Source of the DNA: Paenibacillus graminis
GTDB taxonomy: Bacteria; Bacillota; Bacilli; Paenibacillales; Paenibacillaceae
Direction: 5' to 3'
NCBI RefSeq assembly: GCF_000758705.1
Contig: NZ_CP009287.1
Span: forward strand, 744,001 to 808,000
Length of the DNA: 64,000 nucleotides
Part shown: one piece after another, positions 26,649-36,019 of the stretch
Layout of the letters: the number at the start of each line of letters is the position of its first letter
Position numbering within the stretch: position 1 is the stretch's first letter
Notes under the pieces: generated by a model
Told to the model about the DNA's origin: nothing
Database searches by the model: none
Seen by the model: only the letters and a program-made list of their open reading frames with translations
Position numbers and translations under genes: made by a program

Positions 26649-28046
26649 ATGAAGGGTTACCGAAAAAATAATGTCCGCCGGATCGTCCTCGGCGGTTTGC
26701 TTGCTATGGTGGTTTTAGTACTTGCATTTGCGGGGCGCACAGTACTCTTTAAGAATAATCTTCCGGCTGCCCTGACGCAAGATGTGCCTCTGGCGCTGCC
26801 TGATGCCGGTCGTCTTCAACCGCTGTCAGGCTTCACTTCAGGTGCAGCGTTTTCCATGAGCCTTACTCCTTCACAGGCAGCCGCCCAAACCACAGCCAAA
26901 ACTGCAATAAGGGCAGAGGCATCAGTAAAGAATGGAGCTGCAGTAACCAAGGTTCCTGCCAAACCTTCCCTTCCCGCACAGACCAAGCAAAAAATGGTCT
27001 ACTTAACATTTGACGACGGTCCCAGCAAAATCACTCCAAAGGTTCTGGAAATTCTGCGCCAGCAGGGGGTGAAGGCGACCTTTTTTGTGCTTGGGGAGCA
27101 GGCCAAACAGCGGCCGGAGCTGATCAGTGCCATATGGGAACAGGGCCATGCCATAGGCAATCATACCTATAATCATAACTACCATGCTTTATATAGCGGG
27201 TTTACAGAGTTTTGGTCGCAAATCAAGCAAACCGAGGAGATTATCCGTAACATCACAGGGGTGCGCCCGCAGCTCGTACGTGCTCCGGGCGGCACATTCG
27301 GACATTTCGACAAGTTGTATTTCCGGCTCCTGGCACAAGCCGGTTATTCCGTAATGGATTGGACGGTGGATAGCGGTGATTCCAAACGCAAAGGGGTGCC
27401 TGCCGGGGATATATTGCAGGAATCTGTAGCAGATATGACCGCTTCCCGGGTAATCCTGCTGCTTCATGATGGCGGAGGCCACGAGCAGAGCGCCAAGGCT
27501 CTGCCGGAGATTATCAAGCGCTATAAAGCGGCTGGATATGCCTTTGGCGTGTTGAACGGAGAGGTGCAGCCCGTCCAGTTCAGAGTATCTGCTTCCGCGG
27601 CCCGAGCGGGTCATGCCCAGCCTTCCAAGGCATGGATTGCTGCGAATATCATTCCTAACCGTGAGCTGTTCACACCGGGCAAGGCACTGGCACTGGAGGT
27701 TGGCCTGCTGGAGACCAAGCTGCTCCCCGGAGAGTACACCATCCGTGAAGGACAATATAAGGTGCCGCTGCGTGCAGCCGTCGAAAGGCTTGGAGGAGAG
27801 GTCAGTTGGGATGTGTCCAGCCGCAGCGGCAGGGTGGTCTGGAATGGCCGGACCATTCTGGCGGATGCAGCACATCAGCAGCTTACTGTAACGGATGGGG
27901 ACGGCAGACAGCAGATCCGCAGCGCGGATGTGCAGCTCATCGGCTCTTCGTTATGGATCTCCCTCCGCGGGCTGCTGGATGCTGCCGGACACCCGCCGCT
28001 GACCGCAGCAGTGACTGCGGAGGAACGCAGGGTAAAGACGCTTTGA
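26649..28046 (+). CDS. Membrane-anchored polysaccharide deacetylase with stalk domain
   Basis: The 465-residue protein is probably anchored outside the cell. A membrane segment (RRIVLGGLLAMVVLVLAFAG) follows a basic N-terminus, then an Ala/Thr-rich spacer to about residue 115. The NodB domain (about 117-310) has VYLTFDDGPSKITPKVLEIL, the metal-binding GNHTYNHNYHAL, LVRAPGGTFGHFD and a late ILLLHDGGGHEQ. The C-terminus (about 330-465) is a copper amine oxidase N-terminal-like stalk (YKVPLRAAVERLGGEVSWD). It probably deacetylates N-acetylglucosamine in peptidoglycan or another polysaccharide. The start at 26649 has GGAGG 8 bases upstream; the longer frame from 26565 has none. Confidence 0.93.
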   Translation: MKGYRKNNVRRIVLGGLLAMVVLVLAFAGRTVLFKNNLPAALTQDVPLALPDAGRLQPLSGFTSGAAFSMSLTPSQAAAQTTAKTAIRAEASVKNGAAVTKVPAKPSLPAQTKQKMVYLTFDDGPSKITPKVLEILRQQGVKATFFVLGEQAKQRPELISAIWEQGHAIGNHTYNHNYHALYSGFTEFWSQIKQTEEIIRNITGVRPQLVRAPGGTFGHFDKLYFRLLAQAGYSVMDWTVDSGDSKRKGVPAGDILQESVADMTASRVILLLHDGGGHEQSAKALPEIIKRYKAAGYAFGVLNGEVQPVQFRVSASAARAGHAQPSKAWIAANIIPNRELFTPGKALALEVGLLETKLLPGEYTIREGQYKVPLRAAVERLGGEVSWDVSSRSGRVVWNGRTILADAAHQQLTVTDGDGRQQIRSADVQLIGSSLWISLRGLLDAAGHPPLTAAVTAEERRVKTL

Positions 28047-28175
28047 AATGTAGCAAAGCTGCAGGTCTGGGTACTCTTTTTCGTGGGAAGAATAGACATT
28101 ATCAGGCTTCTTTACGCCATATTCCTTAGGATGGCTGCAGGAAGCTAGTCTACAGCCAAAGGAAGGGTAGCCCAA

Positions 28176-29552
28176 TTGTCCTCTTCATCCTTAATGAAAC
28201 CAGACCCGCTTGCCCGGAAAGATCAAAATAGCCTAAATATAACCGGAAGTCTGCCTGTTCACCGGGCCCGAAATATCGCGGGAGAGTGGATAAGAATACT
28301 CTCAGTGGCGGCTGTCCTCGGCGCTCTGTATGCCTGGCGCGGAGGAGAAACACTGCTGTTTCTCTTAACGGCCAGCGGAGTTCTAATGCTTGGAGGACTG
28401 CAGCTGCAGCTCTTGGGTCCCCGTAAGGTGATTGTTACCCGCAGCCTGTCTGCTGTCCGTCCTACAGCCGGGGATACGCTGACTGTAGACGTGAAGGTTG
28501 CCTTCAGGACACGAATTCCACTGCCGTGGATGGTTATAGCCGACCAATGGAGCGGCGGGATGCACCAGCAGCTGCTGTTTCCCGGATTCCGGCGCTCGCT
28601 GGCCTATACCTATTCGCTGCATGAGGTGCAGCGCGGGGTACACCGGCTTCACGGGTGCAGTGTAAGATGGGGAGATTTGCTGGGTTTATTCACAGGAGGC
28701 TGTCAGTCCGGAAGCGGTGACAGCTTCAAAGTCCGGCCAAGACCTCTGTATATAGGCAGAGCTGCGCATTACAGCAGAGCAAAACCGGGTGACACGGTAA
28801 GCAGCAGCCGAACCCGTAATTACAGCGCCGAAGCTGGTGAAATCCGCGAGTATGCGCCGGGTGACCCCCTAAGCCGGATTCATTGGAAGAACAGTGCACG
28901 GAAGGGAACGCTGCAGAGCCGGGTGCCCGAGCGGGAAGATGGACGCATGTCCTGCATTGTTCTTGCCAACAGTTCCGGGGAATATGAAATTCCTTACGGA
29001 GCTCTGACACCCCGGGGGCAGCGCGGGAACCCGCCTGCTCCCTTTGAACGGGCCGTTTCCGCTGCAATGGGACTTTTGCTCGCAGCGGAGCAAAGCGGCG
29101 CGTATGTGCAGTTCTTCAGCGGCGGATGGCCGGAAGGCATGGCCAAACATGAAGGGCTGGGGCAAATCCCGTCCAGAGTACAGGATATGCTCACCGAGAT
29201 TACCCCGGACGGCGGGCGTTCTCTAAGCGCGCTGCTGGAGGATGCTTCACGGGGCTGGATCCCCGGGATGACGGTTGTAGTTATTACCGGCAGGCTGGAG
29301 GAAGAATCCGCCCGTACGCTTGCCCGTTTTCTGGTACAGGGCGTGAAAGTTGAACTGTACTATGTCTGGGATCAGCCCGCTCCGCGGCAGGCAGGCGGTC
29401 CGGTGAATAGCCAGTGGAGCCCGTCAGCCACAATTGGCGCCAGCTTGACCAGACTCGGAGCCTGCCTGTATTGCCTTGGGGATAGTTCCCTGTCACAAGG
29501 AAACAAGGGGGGGGAAGTCCATGGTTTCCAGGAGCGGTCAACGCTTTGGTAG
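28176..29552 (+). CDS. DUF58 protein
   Basis: The 458-residue protein has two adjacent hydrophobic segments near the N-terminus (RILSVAAVLGALYAWRGG, LLFLLTASGVLMLGG). The DUF58 signature is EYAPGDPLSRIHWKNSARKG followed by LQSRVPERE. By family it lies in MoxR-DUF58-transglutaminase loci. No MoxR ATPase gene is seen upstream here, which is unusual. The start is a TTG at 28176 with AAGGAAGGG upstream; ATG 28194 is an alternative. Its end overlaps the transglutaminase gene by 32 bp, so the two are probably translated together. The role is uncertain, possibly envelope assembly. Confidence 0.85.
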   Translation: MSSSSLMKPDPLARKDQNSLNITGSLPVHRARNIAGEWIRILSVAAVLGALYAWRGGETLLFLLTASGVLMLGGLQLQLLGPRKVIVTRSLSAVRPTAGDTLTVDVKVAFRTRIPLPWMVIADQWSGGMHQQLLFPGFRRSLAYTYSLHEVQRGVHRLHGCSVRWGDLLGLFTGGCQSGSGDSFKVRPRPLYIGRAAHYSRAKPGDTVSSSRTRNYSAEAGEIREYAPGDPLSRIHWKNSARKGTLQSRVPEREDGRMSCIVLANSSGEYEIPYGALTPRGQRGNPPAPFERAVSAAMGLLLAAEQSGAYVQFFSGGWPEGMAKHEGLGQIPSRVQDMLTEITPDGGRSLSALLEDASRGWIPGMTVVVITGRLEEESARTLARFLVQGVKVELYYVWDQPAPRQAGGPVNSQWSPSATIGASLTRLGACLYCLGDSSLSQGNKGGEVHGFQERSTLW

Positions 29553-31995
29553 GGGGCAGACGATTGTAGCGGCAGAAGAATATACCGGACCGTTACCCGT
29601 GTGGAAGAAGCGCTGGGGGCTGCGGACCGGCAGGTCAGCTGCATTGGACGGCCGGGATCATTTGGAGGACAGTCAAGCTGATTCCAGGGACAGTAGTCCT
29701 CTGCATTATCGGCTGCTGTTCTCTTTGGCCATTCTGGGGCTATTCATGGAATGGCTGCTTCCCTTGCTCCGGACTGCCGTGGAGCCGGATACACTGCGGC
29801 TGCTGCACACGCTGCTGTTTTGTGCCGCAGCCTTGCTGTTGTGGGGAAGCCTCCGGCTTTCTAATTTGCTTCAATATACGGTTCAATTCATGATCATGTC
29901 TTTGACCTGGTTCTATATATGTGACGGCAATGAGGGGGGCCGCTGGCTAAGCTTGTATGCCGCAGAAGTTCCAGATGATCTAACGCTGCTCTTCTCAGGA
30001 CATATCTCAGCGTTAAGCGGGAATAGCCGCTTGCTGATTCTGGTGCTGGGCTGGGGGCTGCTGGTTTGCTCCGTGCAGCAGTTGGCGCTGTACAGAGGCA
30101 GCACAACGCTCTTTACCCTAGTGACCCTGGTATACCTTCTGGCGCTGGATATGGGCTTCACGGTGAAAACAACCGGGGATGTTATAGTTGCCCTGGGTCT
30201 GATTCTATGGCTGCAGGCCTTGAACCGCCTGCTGCGGCTTAAAGAGGACACCGGAAGCGCTGTTCTCCCTTATACGCGCTGGGGAGGGCTGGCACTGGCC
30301 GCCGCGTTGATCATAACGTTGGCAGCCTGGACAGGGGGCCAGCTGTATGGGGCGCGTCAAGGCGGACCGGTCACCTTCCAGCCGGTATTGGACAAGATGA
30401 GGCACTGGGCAGCAGGGCAAATGCAGGAAGCATCACAACAGCAGCAGGTCCAGCAAGGGAGCACAGGTTACGGCTCAGGAGAAGCAGAGCTTGGCGCTCC
30501 CCTGGCGTCCAATGCTGAAGCAGTTTTCAGTGTTGTGGCCAATCAGCCCTCCTACTGGAGGGGAGAGAGTATTACTTACTATGACGGACGGCGCTGGATC
30601 AGAGACGGGACAGCGTTTCTGCCGTTTAATCTGGCAGCCCTGCCGGGTCCGGAGCAGAAACAGGCGGAAGAGGCAGGGAAAAACCGCAGGCTTATTCAGC
30701 GGTTTCAATTCGCAGTCCCCTCCTCAGGCGGACTGCCGGTGTTCAGTGCCGGAACGGTGGCTGAATTAGAAAACATTACACTGACGGATGGCAGCCAGCT
30801 TGGCTATGTACTGGCTAATCCGCAGAAGAACAGCTTCAGGCTTCCTGAGGCGGGCGGTTCCGTCAGGGTTGCGGAATACACAGTAACCTCGATACTTCCA
30901 GAGAGTGACCCGGCTGTGCTGCGGGCTTCTGCCGGAATGGACCCAATGTCCGTGCGCGATTCCTATCTGCAGCTGCCGGCCCGTCTGCCTCACCGGGTCG
31001 CTGAGCTGGCTGCGAAGCTCACTGCTTCTGCGGATACGCGCTATGCCGCTGTCTCCGCCATAAGGGATTACCTGCAGAGTGGATTTACTTACACGCTGAA
31101 GACACGGATACCGCCACCGGGGGCTGATTTCACGGATGATTTTCTGTTCGTTACGAAGCAGGGCTACTGTGTGCATTTTGCGACAGCAATGACCGTGCTG
31201 CTGCGCAGCTCCGGCATTCCGGCCCGTTATGTCCAGGGCTACGGGCCGGGGACCCTGGCGGCAGATGCTGTACCGCCGCGCTATGACGTTACCCAAGGCG
31301 ATGCTCATGCCTGGGTGGAGGTCTATTTCCCCGGCACGGGCTGGGTCCCGTTCGACCCCACGCCCGCTGCCGCCCTCGCCGCTGCCGCAGGCCCGGCGGC
31401 GGACCCCGCGGCGGCTGCATCCGCCCCGCCGGGAACCCCCGCGTCCGCTGCGCTTGGCGCGGACGTCCTGCCCGCCCTGCCGCAGGCGGGCGGAAACCCG
31501 CCAGCGCCGGCTGCCGCCGCGCTGGTGGGGCTGGCCGCCGCCTGGCGCTGGCGGCGTTGCCTGGCCCTGCTGCCGGCGGCGCGGTGCGCCGGCAGGGTCA
31601 GCCGCGAGCGGCAGCTGCGCGCAGCCGCTCTGGCCTGGCGCGGGCTGACGGCGCGGTACGGGCCGCCGCCGCCCGGGGTAACGGCCAGGGAGTACGCAGC
31701 CTCCCTGGCGATTGAGGACGCGCGGCTGCGCGCCGAGGTCCGGCAATTCATACGCCAGTGGGAAGCCCTGGCGTACAGCAGCCGCGCGGCCTCAGCACCT
31801 CCGTGCTTGTCCGCCCGGAGCGGCTTCCCGGCGCAGGAACCCGCTCCGCTCCCGGCCATCCCGGCGCAGGAATCCGCGCCGCTCCTGGATATCCCGCCAC
31901 CCAGCCAAAGGGGCTTGGCTCTGGTCCCAACTGCCGGCCCAGAAGGCGCGGCCTTTGTCGCCCACTGTCTGGCGATCACCTTCCGCCTGGCTTGA
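29521..31995 (+). CDS. TgpA-like membrane transglutaminase
   Basis: The 824-residue protein has a hydrophobic N-terminal block with several membrane helices (about 60-290) and a large extracytoplasmic part. The transglutaminase core has TKQGYCVHFATAMTVLLRSS (catalytic Cys), GDAHAWVEVYFPGTGWVPFD (His) and DPTP (Asp). An Ala/Pro-rich linker, one more hydrophobic segment and a DUF4129-like tail (REYAASLAIEDARLRAEVRQ) follow. The ATG at 29521 has a G-rich GGGGGGGAAG just upstream. The linker region (about 31350-31800) is strikingly GC-rich compared with the rest. Many Firmicutes carry this pair with DUF58; the substrate is not known. Confidence 0.88.
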   Translation: MVSRSGQRFGRGQTIVAAEEYTGPLPVWKKRWGLRTGRSAALDGRDHLEDSQADSRDSSPLHYRLLFSLAILGLFMEWLLPLLRTAVEPDTLRLLHTLLFCAAALLLWGSLRLSNLLQYTVQFMIMSLTWFYICDGNEGGRWLSLYAAEVPDDLTLLFSGHISALSGNSRLLILVLGWGLLVCSVQQLALYRGSTTLFTLVTLVYLLALDMGFTVKTTGDVIVALGLILWLQALNRLLRLKEDTGSAVLPYTRWGGLALAAALIITLAAWTGGQLYGARQGGPVTFQPVLDKMRHWAAGQMQEASQQQQVQQGSTGYGSGEAELGAPLASNAEAVFSVVANQPSYWRGESITYYDGRRWIRDGTAFLPFNLAALPGPEQKQAEEAGKNRRLIQRFQFAVPSSGGLPVFSAGTVAELENITLTDGSQLGYVLANPQKNSFRLPEAGGSVRVAEYTVTSILPESDPAVLRASAGMDPMSVRDSYLQLPARLPHRVAELAAKLTASADTRYAAVSAIRDYLQSGFTYTLKTRIPPPGADFTDDFLFVTKQGYCVHFATAMTVLLRSSGIPARYVQGYGPGTLAADAVPPRYDVTQGDAHAWVEVYFPGTGWVPFDPTPAAALAAAAGPAADPAAAASAPPGTPASAALGADVLPALPQAGGNPPAPAAAALVGLAAAWRWRRCLALLPAARCAGRVSRERQLRAAALAWRGLTARYGPPPPGVTAREYAASLAIEDARLRAEVRQFIRQWEALAYSSRAASAPPCLSARSGFPAQEPAPLPAIPAQESAPLLDIPPPSQRGLALVPTAGPEGAAFVAHCLAITFRLA

Positions 31996-32000
31996 TCAGC

Positions 32001-32039
32001 AGGCCATTTGCTGCCCGGACAGCGAATGGCCTATTTTTT
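32001..32039 (+). terminator. Rho-independent terminator of the DUF58-transglutaminase unit
   Basis: AGGCCATTTGCTG (32001-32013) pairs with CAGCGAATGGCCT (32020-32032) with one G-T pair, followed by ATTTTTT. Confidence 0.9.
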
Positions 32040-32159
32040 AGTGGGTAGGAACGATGATTTCCTTTTGATGTGGCGGAAGAGCAGGATCATGGGAGTAGCG
32101 TCAAAGTGAAGTGAAATTAGTACACATAAATGGACGGAAAAGCATTCTTATAGAGGAAA

Positions 32160-32300
32160 TAGTGGGAAAAAGTAGAGTTAAATTAAGCGATTTCCCTGTT
32201 GTGGTAGCGAATCGGCCGGATTAGTGATCCTTTTTCCAACTAGCACTTGCGGGGGAGCGGGACGCGATCATTTAAGTTCCCTTTTTCCACTTGGATTAGA
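32160..32300. repeat. MITE-like intergenic element, copy 4
   Basis: AGTGGGAAAAAGTAGAGTTAAATTAAG opens it, and the right arms GATCCTTTTTCCAACTAGC (near 32226) and CCCTTTTTCCACTTGGA (near 32279) close it. It lacks the ACAATTGT core of the other copies. The remaining 32301-32453 stretch holds nothing I recognise; a purine riboswitch was looked for and not found. Confidence 0.6.
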
Positions 32301-32453
32301 TTTTGAAATAATCCCAGTATGTACCTCCCCGCACCAACCATAAATTCCCACTCATTCATCCTGCAGAACCCCATACTATGAACATCCGCCAAACCGCGGA
32401 TATTCGCCCGCCGGATAAGGGGAAAGCCATAGAGGCAACGCGCCTTCCTTTCC

Positions 32454-32483
32454 TTGACGGTGAGAATTAACCATGAGTATAAT
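32454..32483 (+). promoter_or_regulatory. Sigma-A promoter of guaA
   Basis: TTGACG (32454-32459) and TATAAT (32478-32483) are 18 bp apart and 27 bp before the guaA start, so the 5' leader is too short for a riboswitch. Confidence 0.8.
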
Positions 32484-32510
32484 GAATCCAATAATCAAGG
32501 GAGGCACGTA

Positions 32511-34049
32511 ATGAACAAGCCAAATGAAATTATCGTCGTTCTCGATTTCGGGGGACAATACAATCAACTTATCGCGCGCAGAATTCGGGACCTGGGGGTA
32601 TATAGCGAGCTTCTGCCGTACAATACGCCACTTGAGAAGATTAAGGCACTTTCGCCAAAAGGGATTGTTTTCTCCGGAGGCCCAAGCAGTGTGTATGCTG
32701 AAGATGCGCCTCACGTAGACCCGGCTATTTATGATTTGGGGCTGCCAATTTTCGGCATCTGCTATGGGATGCAGCTCATGGCCCATCAGCAGGGCGGAAA
32801 GGTTGAACGTGCGGACAAGCGGGAATACGGCAAGGCCAACGTTGACTTTGAACTGGACGCTGTGCTGGCAGCAGGCCTGGAAAGCGGCCAGACGGTATGG
32901 ATGAGCCACGGAGACCATGTGGTAGAGCTTCCTGTCGGGTTCAAGCTGGATGCCGGCACGGAGAGTGCTCCGATTGCGGCAATGAGCCATGCGGACCGCA
33001 AATTCTTCGCGGTGCAGTTCCATCCGGAGGTGCGCCACTCCGTGAACGGAAATGAGATGATCTCGAACTTCCTGTACGAGGTCTGCGGCTGCGAAGGCAA
33101 GTGGACGATGGAATCGTTTATTGAGGATGCCGTCAAGGATATTCAGGCCAAAGTCGGTGACAAAAAGGTGCTCTGCGCCCTCAGCGGCGGCGTGGACTCC
33201 TCGGTAGTTGCGATGCTGATTCACCGGGCTATCGGCGACCAGCTCACCTGTATGTTCATCGATCACGGCCTTCTGCGCAAGGGTGAAGCAGAGAGCGTAA
33301 TGGAAACCTTCGTCGGCAAATTCGACATTCATGTGGTGAAGATCGATGCGCGTGAGCGTTTCCTGGGCAAGCTGGCGGGTGTCTCCGATCCCGAACAGAA
33401 GCGCAAGATCATCGGCAATGAGTTCATCTACTGCTTCGACGAGGAATCGGCCAAGCTGGGGGATTTCTCTTTCCTTGCCCAAGGCACACTGTACACCGAT
33501 ATTGTGGAGAGCGGCACGGCAACGGCGCAGACCATCAAATCGCATCACAATGTCGGCGGACTGCCGGAAGATATGAAGTTCAGCCTGATCGAGCCTTTGA
33601 ATACCTTGTTCAAGGATGAGGTTCGCAAGCTGGGCGAAGAGCTGGGAATGCCGCATGCCATCGTCTGGCGCCAGCCTTTCCCGGGTCCGGGACTTGCTAT
33701 CCGTGTGCTGGGCGAGGTTACCGAAGAGAAGCTGGAGATCGTGCGCAATTCCGACTTCATTCTGCGTGAAGAGATCGCCAAAGCCGGCCTCGACCGCGAG
33801 ATTTGGCAGTATTTCACCGCCTTGCCTAACATGAAGAGTGTGGGCGTTATGGGGGACGAGCGTACGTATTCCTACACCGTTGGCATTCGTGCCGTCACCT
33901 CGATCGACGGCATGACCGCCGACTGGGCGCGCATCCCTTGGGACGTGCTGGAGAAAATCTCGGTCCGTATCGTCAACGAAGTGGACAACGTCAACCGCAT
34001 CGTCTACGACATCACCTCGAAACCGCCGGCAACGATTGAGTGGGAATAA
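32511..34049 (+). CDS. guaA: GMP synthase (glutamine-hydrolysing)
   Basis: This enzyme converts XMP to GMP with glutamine and ATP. The protein has 512 residues. The class I amidotransferase half shows [31 protein letters not shown] with the nucleophile Cys84, and [10 protein letters not shown] with the His/Glu pair. The ATP-pyrophosphatase half has the P-loop [17 protein letters not shown], and the C-terminal dimerisation domain has [16 protein letters not shown] and [22 protein letters not shown] lies 6 bases before the start. It is a single-gene unit with its own promoter and terminator; a group II intron follows right after. Confidence 0.98.
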   Translation: MNKPNEIIVVLDFGGQYNQLIARRIRDLGVYSELLPYNTPLEKIKALSPKGIVFSGGPSSVYAEDAPHVDPAIYDLGLPIFGICYGMQLMAHQQGGKVERADKREYGKANVDFELDAVLAAGLESGQTVWMSHGDHVVELPVGFKLDAGTESAPIAAMSHADRKFFAVQFHPEVRHSVNGNEMISNFLYEVCGCEGKWTMESFIEDAVKDIQAKVGDKKVLCALSGGVDSSVVAMLIHRAIGDQLTCMFIDHGLLRKGEAESVMETFVGKFDIHVVKIDARERFLGKLAGVSDPEQKRKIIGNEFIYCFDEESAKLGDFSFLAQGTLYTDIVESGTATAQTIKSHHNVGGLPEDMKFSLIEPLNTLFKDEVRKLGEELGMPHAIVWRQPFPGPGLAIRVLGEVTEEKLEIVRNSDFILREEIAKAGLDREIWQYFTALPNMKSVGVMGDERTYSYTVGIRAVTSIDGMTADWARIPWDVLEKISVRIVNEVDNVNRIVYDITSKPPATIEWE

Positions 34050-34063
34050 AAAACTATAGAGGC

Positions 34064-34119
34064 AAAAAAATACTCCCTTTTATCTGCGTTGTTCAGCAAA
34101 TAAAAGGGAGTATTTTTTA
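34064..34119 (+). terminator. Rho-independent terminator of guaA
   Basis: A long stem, AAAAAATACTCCCTTTTAT against ATAAAAGGGAGTATTTTTT, encloses a 16-base loop. The T-tract touches the first base of the group II intron. Confidence 0.93.
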
Positions 34120-34541
34120 TGTGCGCCCGGCATGGGCGATAACTCGGCGGTGAAAGTCCGCTACAGGCTTGGCAGTAGGAACTGTTAGCCAAAGGCAAGG
34201 GTGTCCGCCGCGAGGCGGAATCTGAAGGAAGCCGGAGGCAAAACCTCGGTCTGACGAACAGAAATCACATACAAGGCATACTGGGACGGACGAGCTTGCA
34301 TATCAAAGCAAAGTCCAATACTGCCCGAATCCCAGCATGTAAATGTGGCAGATAGATGAGGGGAAGGTTATCGCTCTTACCCGGGGAGGTCTCACAGACG
34401 TCCGGTAGGAAAAAAATCCGAACGACGGAGTAAAGCTTGCTGTGAGAAGTCAGCAGAGGCCATAGTACCGGGAAGTTTTTTTTTCGGGAAGGGCCAAACA
34501 ATCGTAAGTCTCGAGTACACACGGAAAGGAGAGTCGGTGCA

Positions 34542-35943
34542 ATGAAAGCAGAATACCGAAAGGGCTGCCAGCAAAGGGATAGCGTGGAACGCGAAGAGTA
34601 TGCGGGAGCGCGGAGTGCCGGCATTCGGGAACGTAGAGAAAGAGGCGGTGCAGCGGACCTGCTCGAACAGATTCTGGACAGAGATAACCTGAACAGAGCG
34701 TACAAGCAGGTCAAACGCAACCATGGAGCGCCAGGAATCGACGGAATGACCGTAGAAGAGGCGCTGCCGTGGTTGCAGGAACATAAGGACGAACTTCTGC
34801 AAAGGATCCGGGAAGGCGAATACAAGCCTAGCCCGGTACGGCGCAAGGAAATTCCCAAACCAGATGGAAGCGGAATGCGGAAGCTGGGCATCCCCACGGT
34901 CATCGACCGGGTGATTCAGCAGGCTATCGCTCAGAAGCTGCAGCCCTTGTTTGAGCCGCTCTTTTTAGACGGAAGCTACGGCTACCGCCCCGGACGGAGT
35001 GCACAGCAGGCGATCCGGAAGGTAAAAGAATATGCACAGGAAGGCTACGGCTACGCAGTCGAAATCGACCTCTCCAAATACTTTGACACCCTGAACCATG
35101 AGCTGCTAATGAATCTCCTGCGTAAACAAATTCAAGATAAGCGTGTAACCGAGCTGATTAAAAAAATATCTGAAAAGTGGGGTTATGGAGAATGGGGTAC
35201 ACTGCAAAACCGAGGAAGGCTCTCCGCAAGGAGGCCCCTTATCTCCATTGCTTGCGAATATTTATCTGAACGAATTCGACCAGGAGATGAAGGGCCGTGG
35301 AGTGAACGTCATCCGGTATGCGGATGACATCGTGGTGGTCGCCAAAAGCAAACGGGCAGCAACGCGGCTTCTGGAAACCTGCCGGAAGTACCTGGAGAAT
35401 AAACTCAGACTCCAGATGAATCCGCAGAAGAGTAAGGTTGTGAGCGTTGTGGCCCGGAAGCATTTCAAGTTTCTCGGCTTTGCCTTGGGCAAGAACGGAA
35501 ATGGGCTGTATATACGCGCCCACGGTCAATCCCTTGCCAAAGCAAAGAGGAAGTTGAAAGAACTGACGAGCCGCAGTCAGGGCAGGAATGTACGACAAGT
35601 CATGGAAAAGGTGAAAGCCTACATTCGTGGCTGGATTGGCTACTTCTACGTAGCCGATATGAAACGGACCCTACAAAGCTGGAGCGAATGGGTGCGTAGA
35701 AGGCTTCGAATGTACATCTGGAAACAGTGGAAGAAGCCCAAAACAAAGGTACAAAACCTAAAGAAACTGGGAATACCGGAGTGGCAGGCCCACCAATGGG
35801 GGAACTCCCGTCTGGGCTACTGGCGAGTGGCCGGAAGCCCGGTGCTGTCTCGGTCCATAACAAACGAAAAGCTCGTACAAGCCGGGTATTATGACTTCCC
35901 TGCACAGTACGAGCATCTACGTAAATTGCACTTATACGGTTGA
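34542..35943 (+). pseudogene. Group II intron reverse transcriptase/maturase, frameshifted
   Basis: Two overlapping frames together encode one protein of about 465 residues. Frame 1 (34542-35327) covers the N-terminus and RT blocks to FDTLNHELLMNLLRK, with a good RBS (AAAGGAGAG) upstream. Frame 2 covers TEEGSPQGGPLSPLLANIYL, the catalytic RYADDIVVV and the maturase domain X (AYIRGWIGYFYVADMKRTLQ ... RLGYWRVAGSPVL), ending at 35943. The break is a run of seven A at 35160-35166. With six A the reading would continue as LIKKYLKSGVMENGV, which fits the family. So either the gene carries a one-base insertion, or the run is a sequencing error, or slippage restores the frame. No HNH endonuclease domain is present. 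Confidence 0.88.
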
Positions 35944-35975
35944 ACCGCCGTATACCGAACGGTACGTACGGTGGT
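35944..35975 (+). ncRNA. Group II intron domain V
   Basis: ACCGCCGTA-TACC-GAAC-GGTA-CGTACGGTGGT folds into the 34-nt-type hairpin with a GAAC-like loop and a bulge. The catalytic triad reads CGC, as in class C introns. Confidence 0.85.
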
Positions 35976-36019
35976 GTGAGAGGTCGGCTGCTCAGTTAAT
36001 GGGTAGCCTCCTACTCGAT

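Larger units (their letters stand above)
34121..36019 (+). mobile_element. Group II intron, bacterial class C (IIC)
   Basis: A ribozyme retroelement of about 1.9 kb. The 5' end GTGCGCCCGGCATGGGCGAT (34121) fits the GUGYG consensus. About 420 bases of structured domain I-III sequence precede the reverse transcriptase ORF in domain IV. Domain V is at 35944-35975. A domain VI-like hairpin (GGCTGCTC ... GGGTAGCC, near 35986-36008) leads to the 3' end around CTACTCGAT (36019, the last bases estimated). The intron sits 1 bp behind the guaA terminator, the preferred target of class C introns, and the encoded protein lacks an endonuclease domain. The reverse transcriptase is frameshifted, so mobility in this copy is doubtful, though trans-splicing help from another copy is possible. 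Confidence 0.92.

Noticed and set aside
30766-31979. Minus-strand frames opposite the transglutaminase
   Set aside because: High GC content keeps antisense frames open; no plausible protein signature.
32301-32510. Purine riboswitch upstream of guaA
   Set aside because: The conserved aptamer core is not present and the promoter lies only 27 bp before the start codon.
32376-33656. 426-codon minus-strand frame
   Set aside because: Antisense shadow of guaA.
35160-35190. Programmed -1 frameshift in the intron reverse transcriptase
   Set aside because: Restoring the frame needs skipping one base forward (+1), not the usual -1 slip on A7, so programmed shifting is less likely than mutation or sequencing error.
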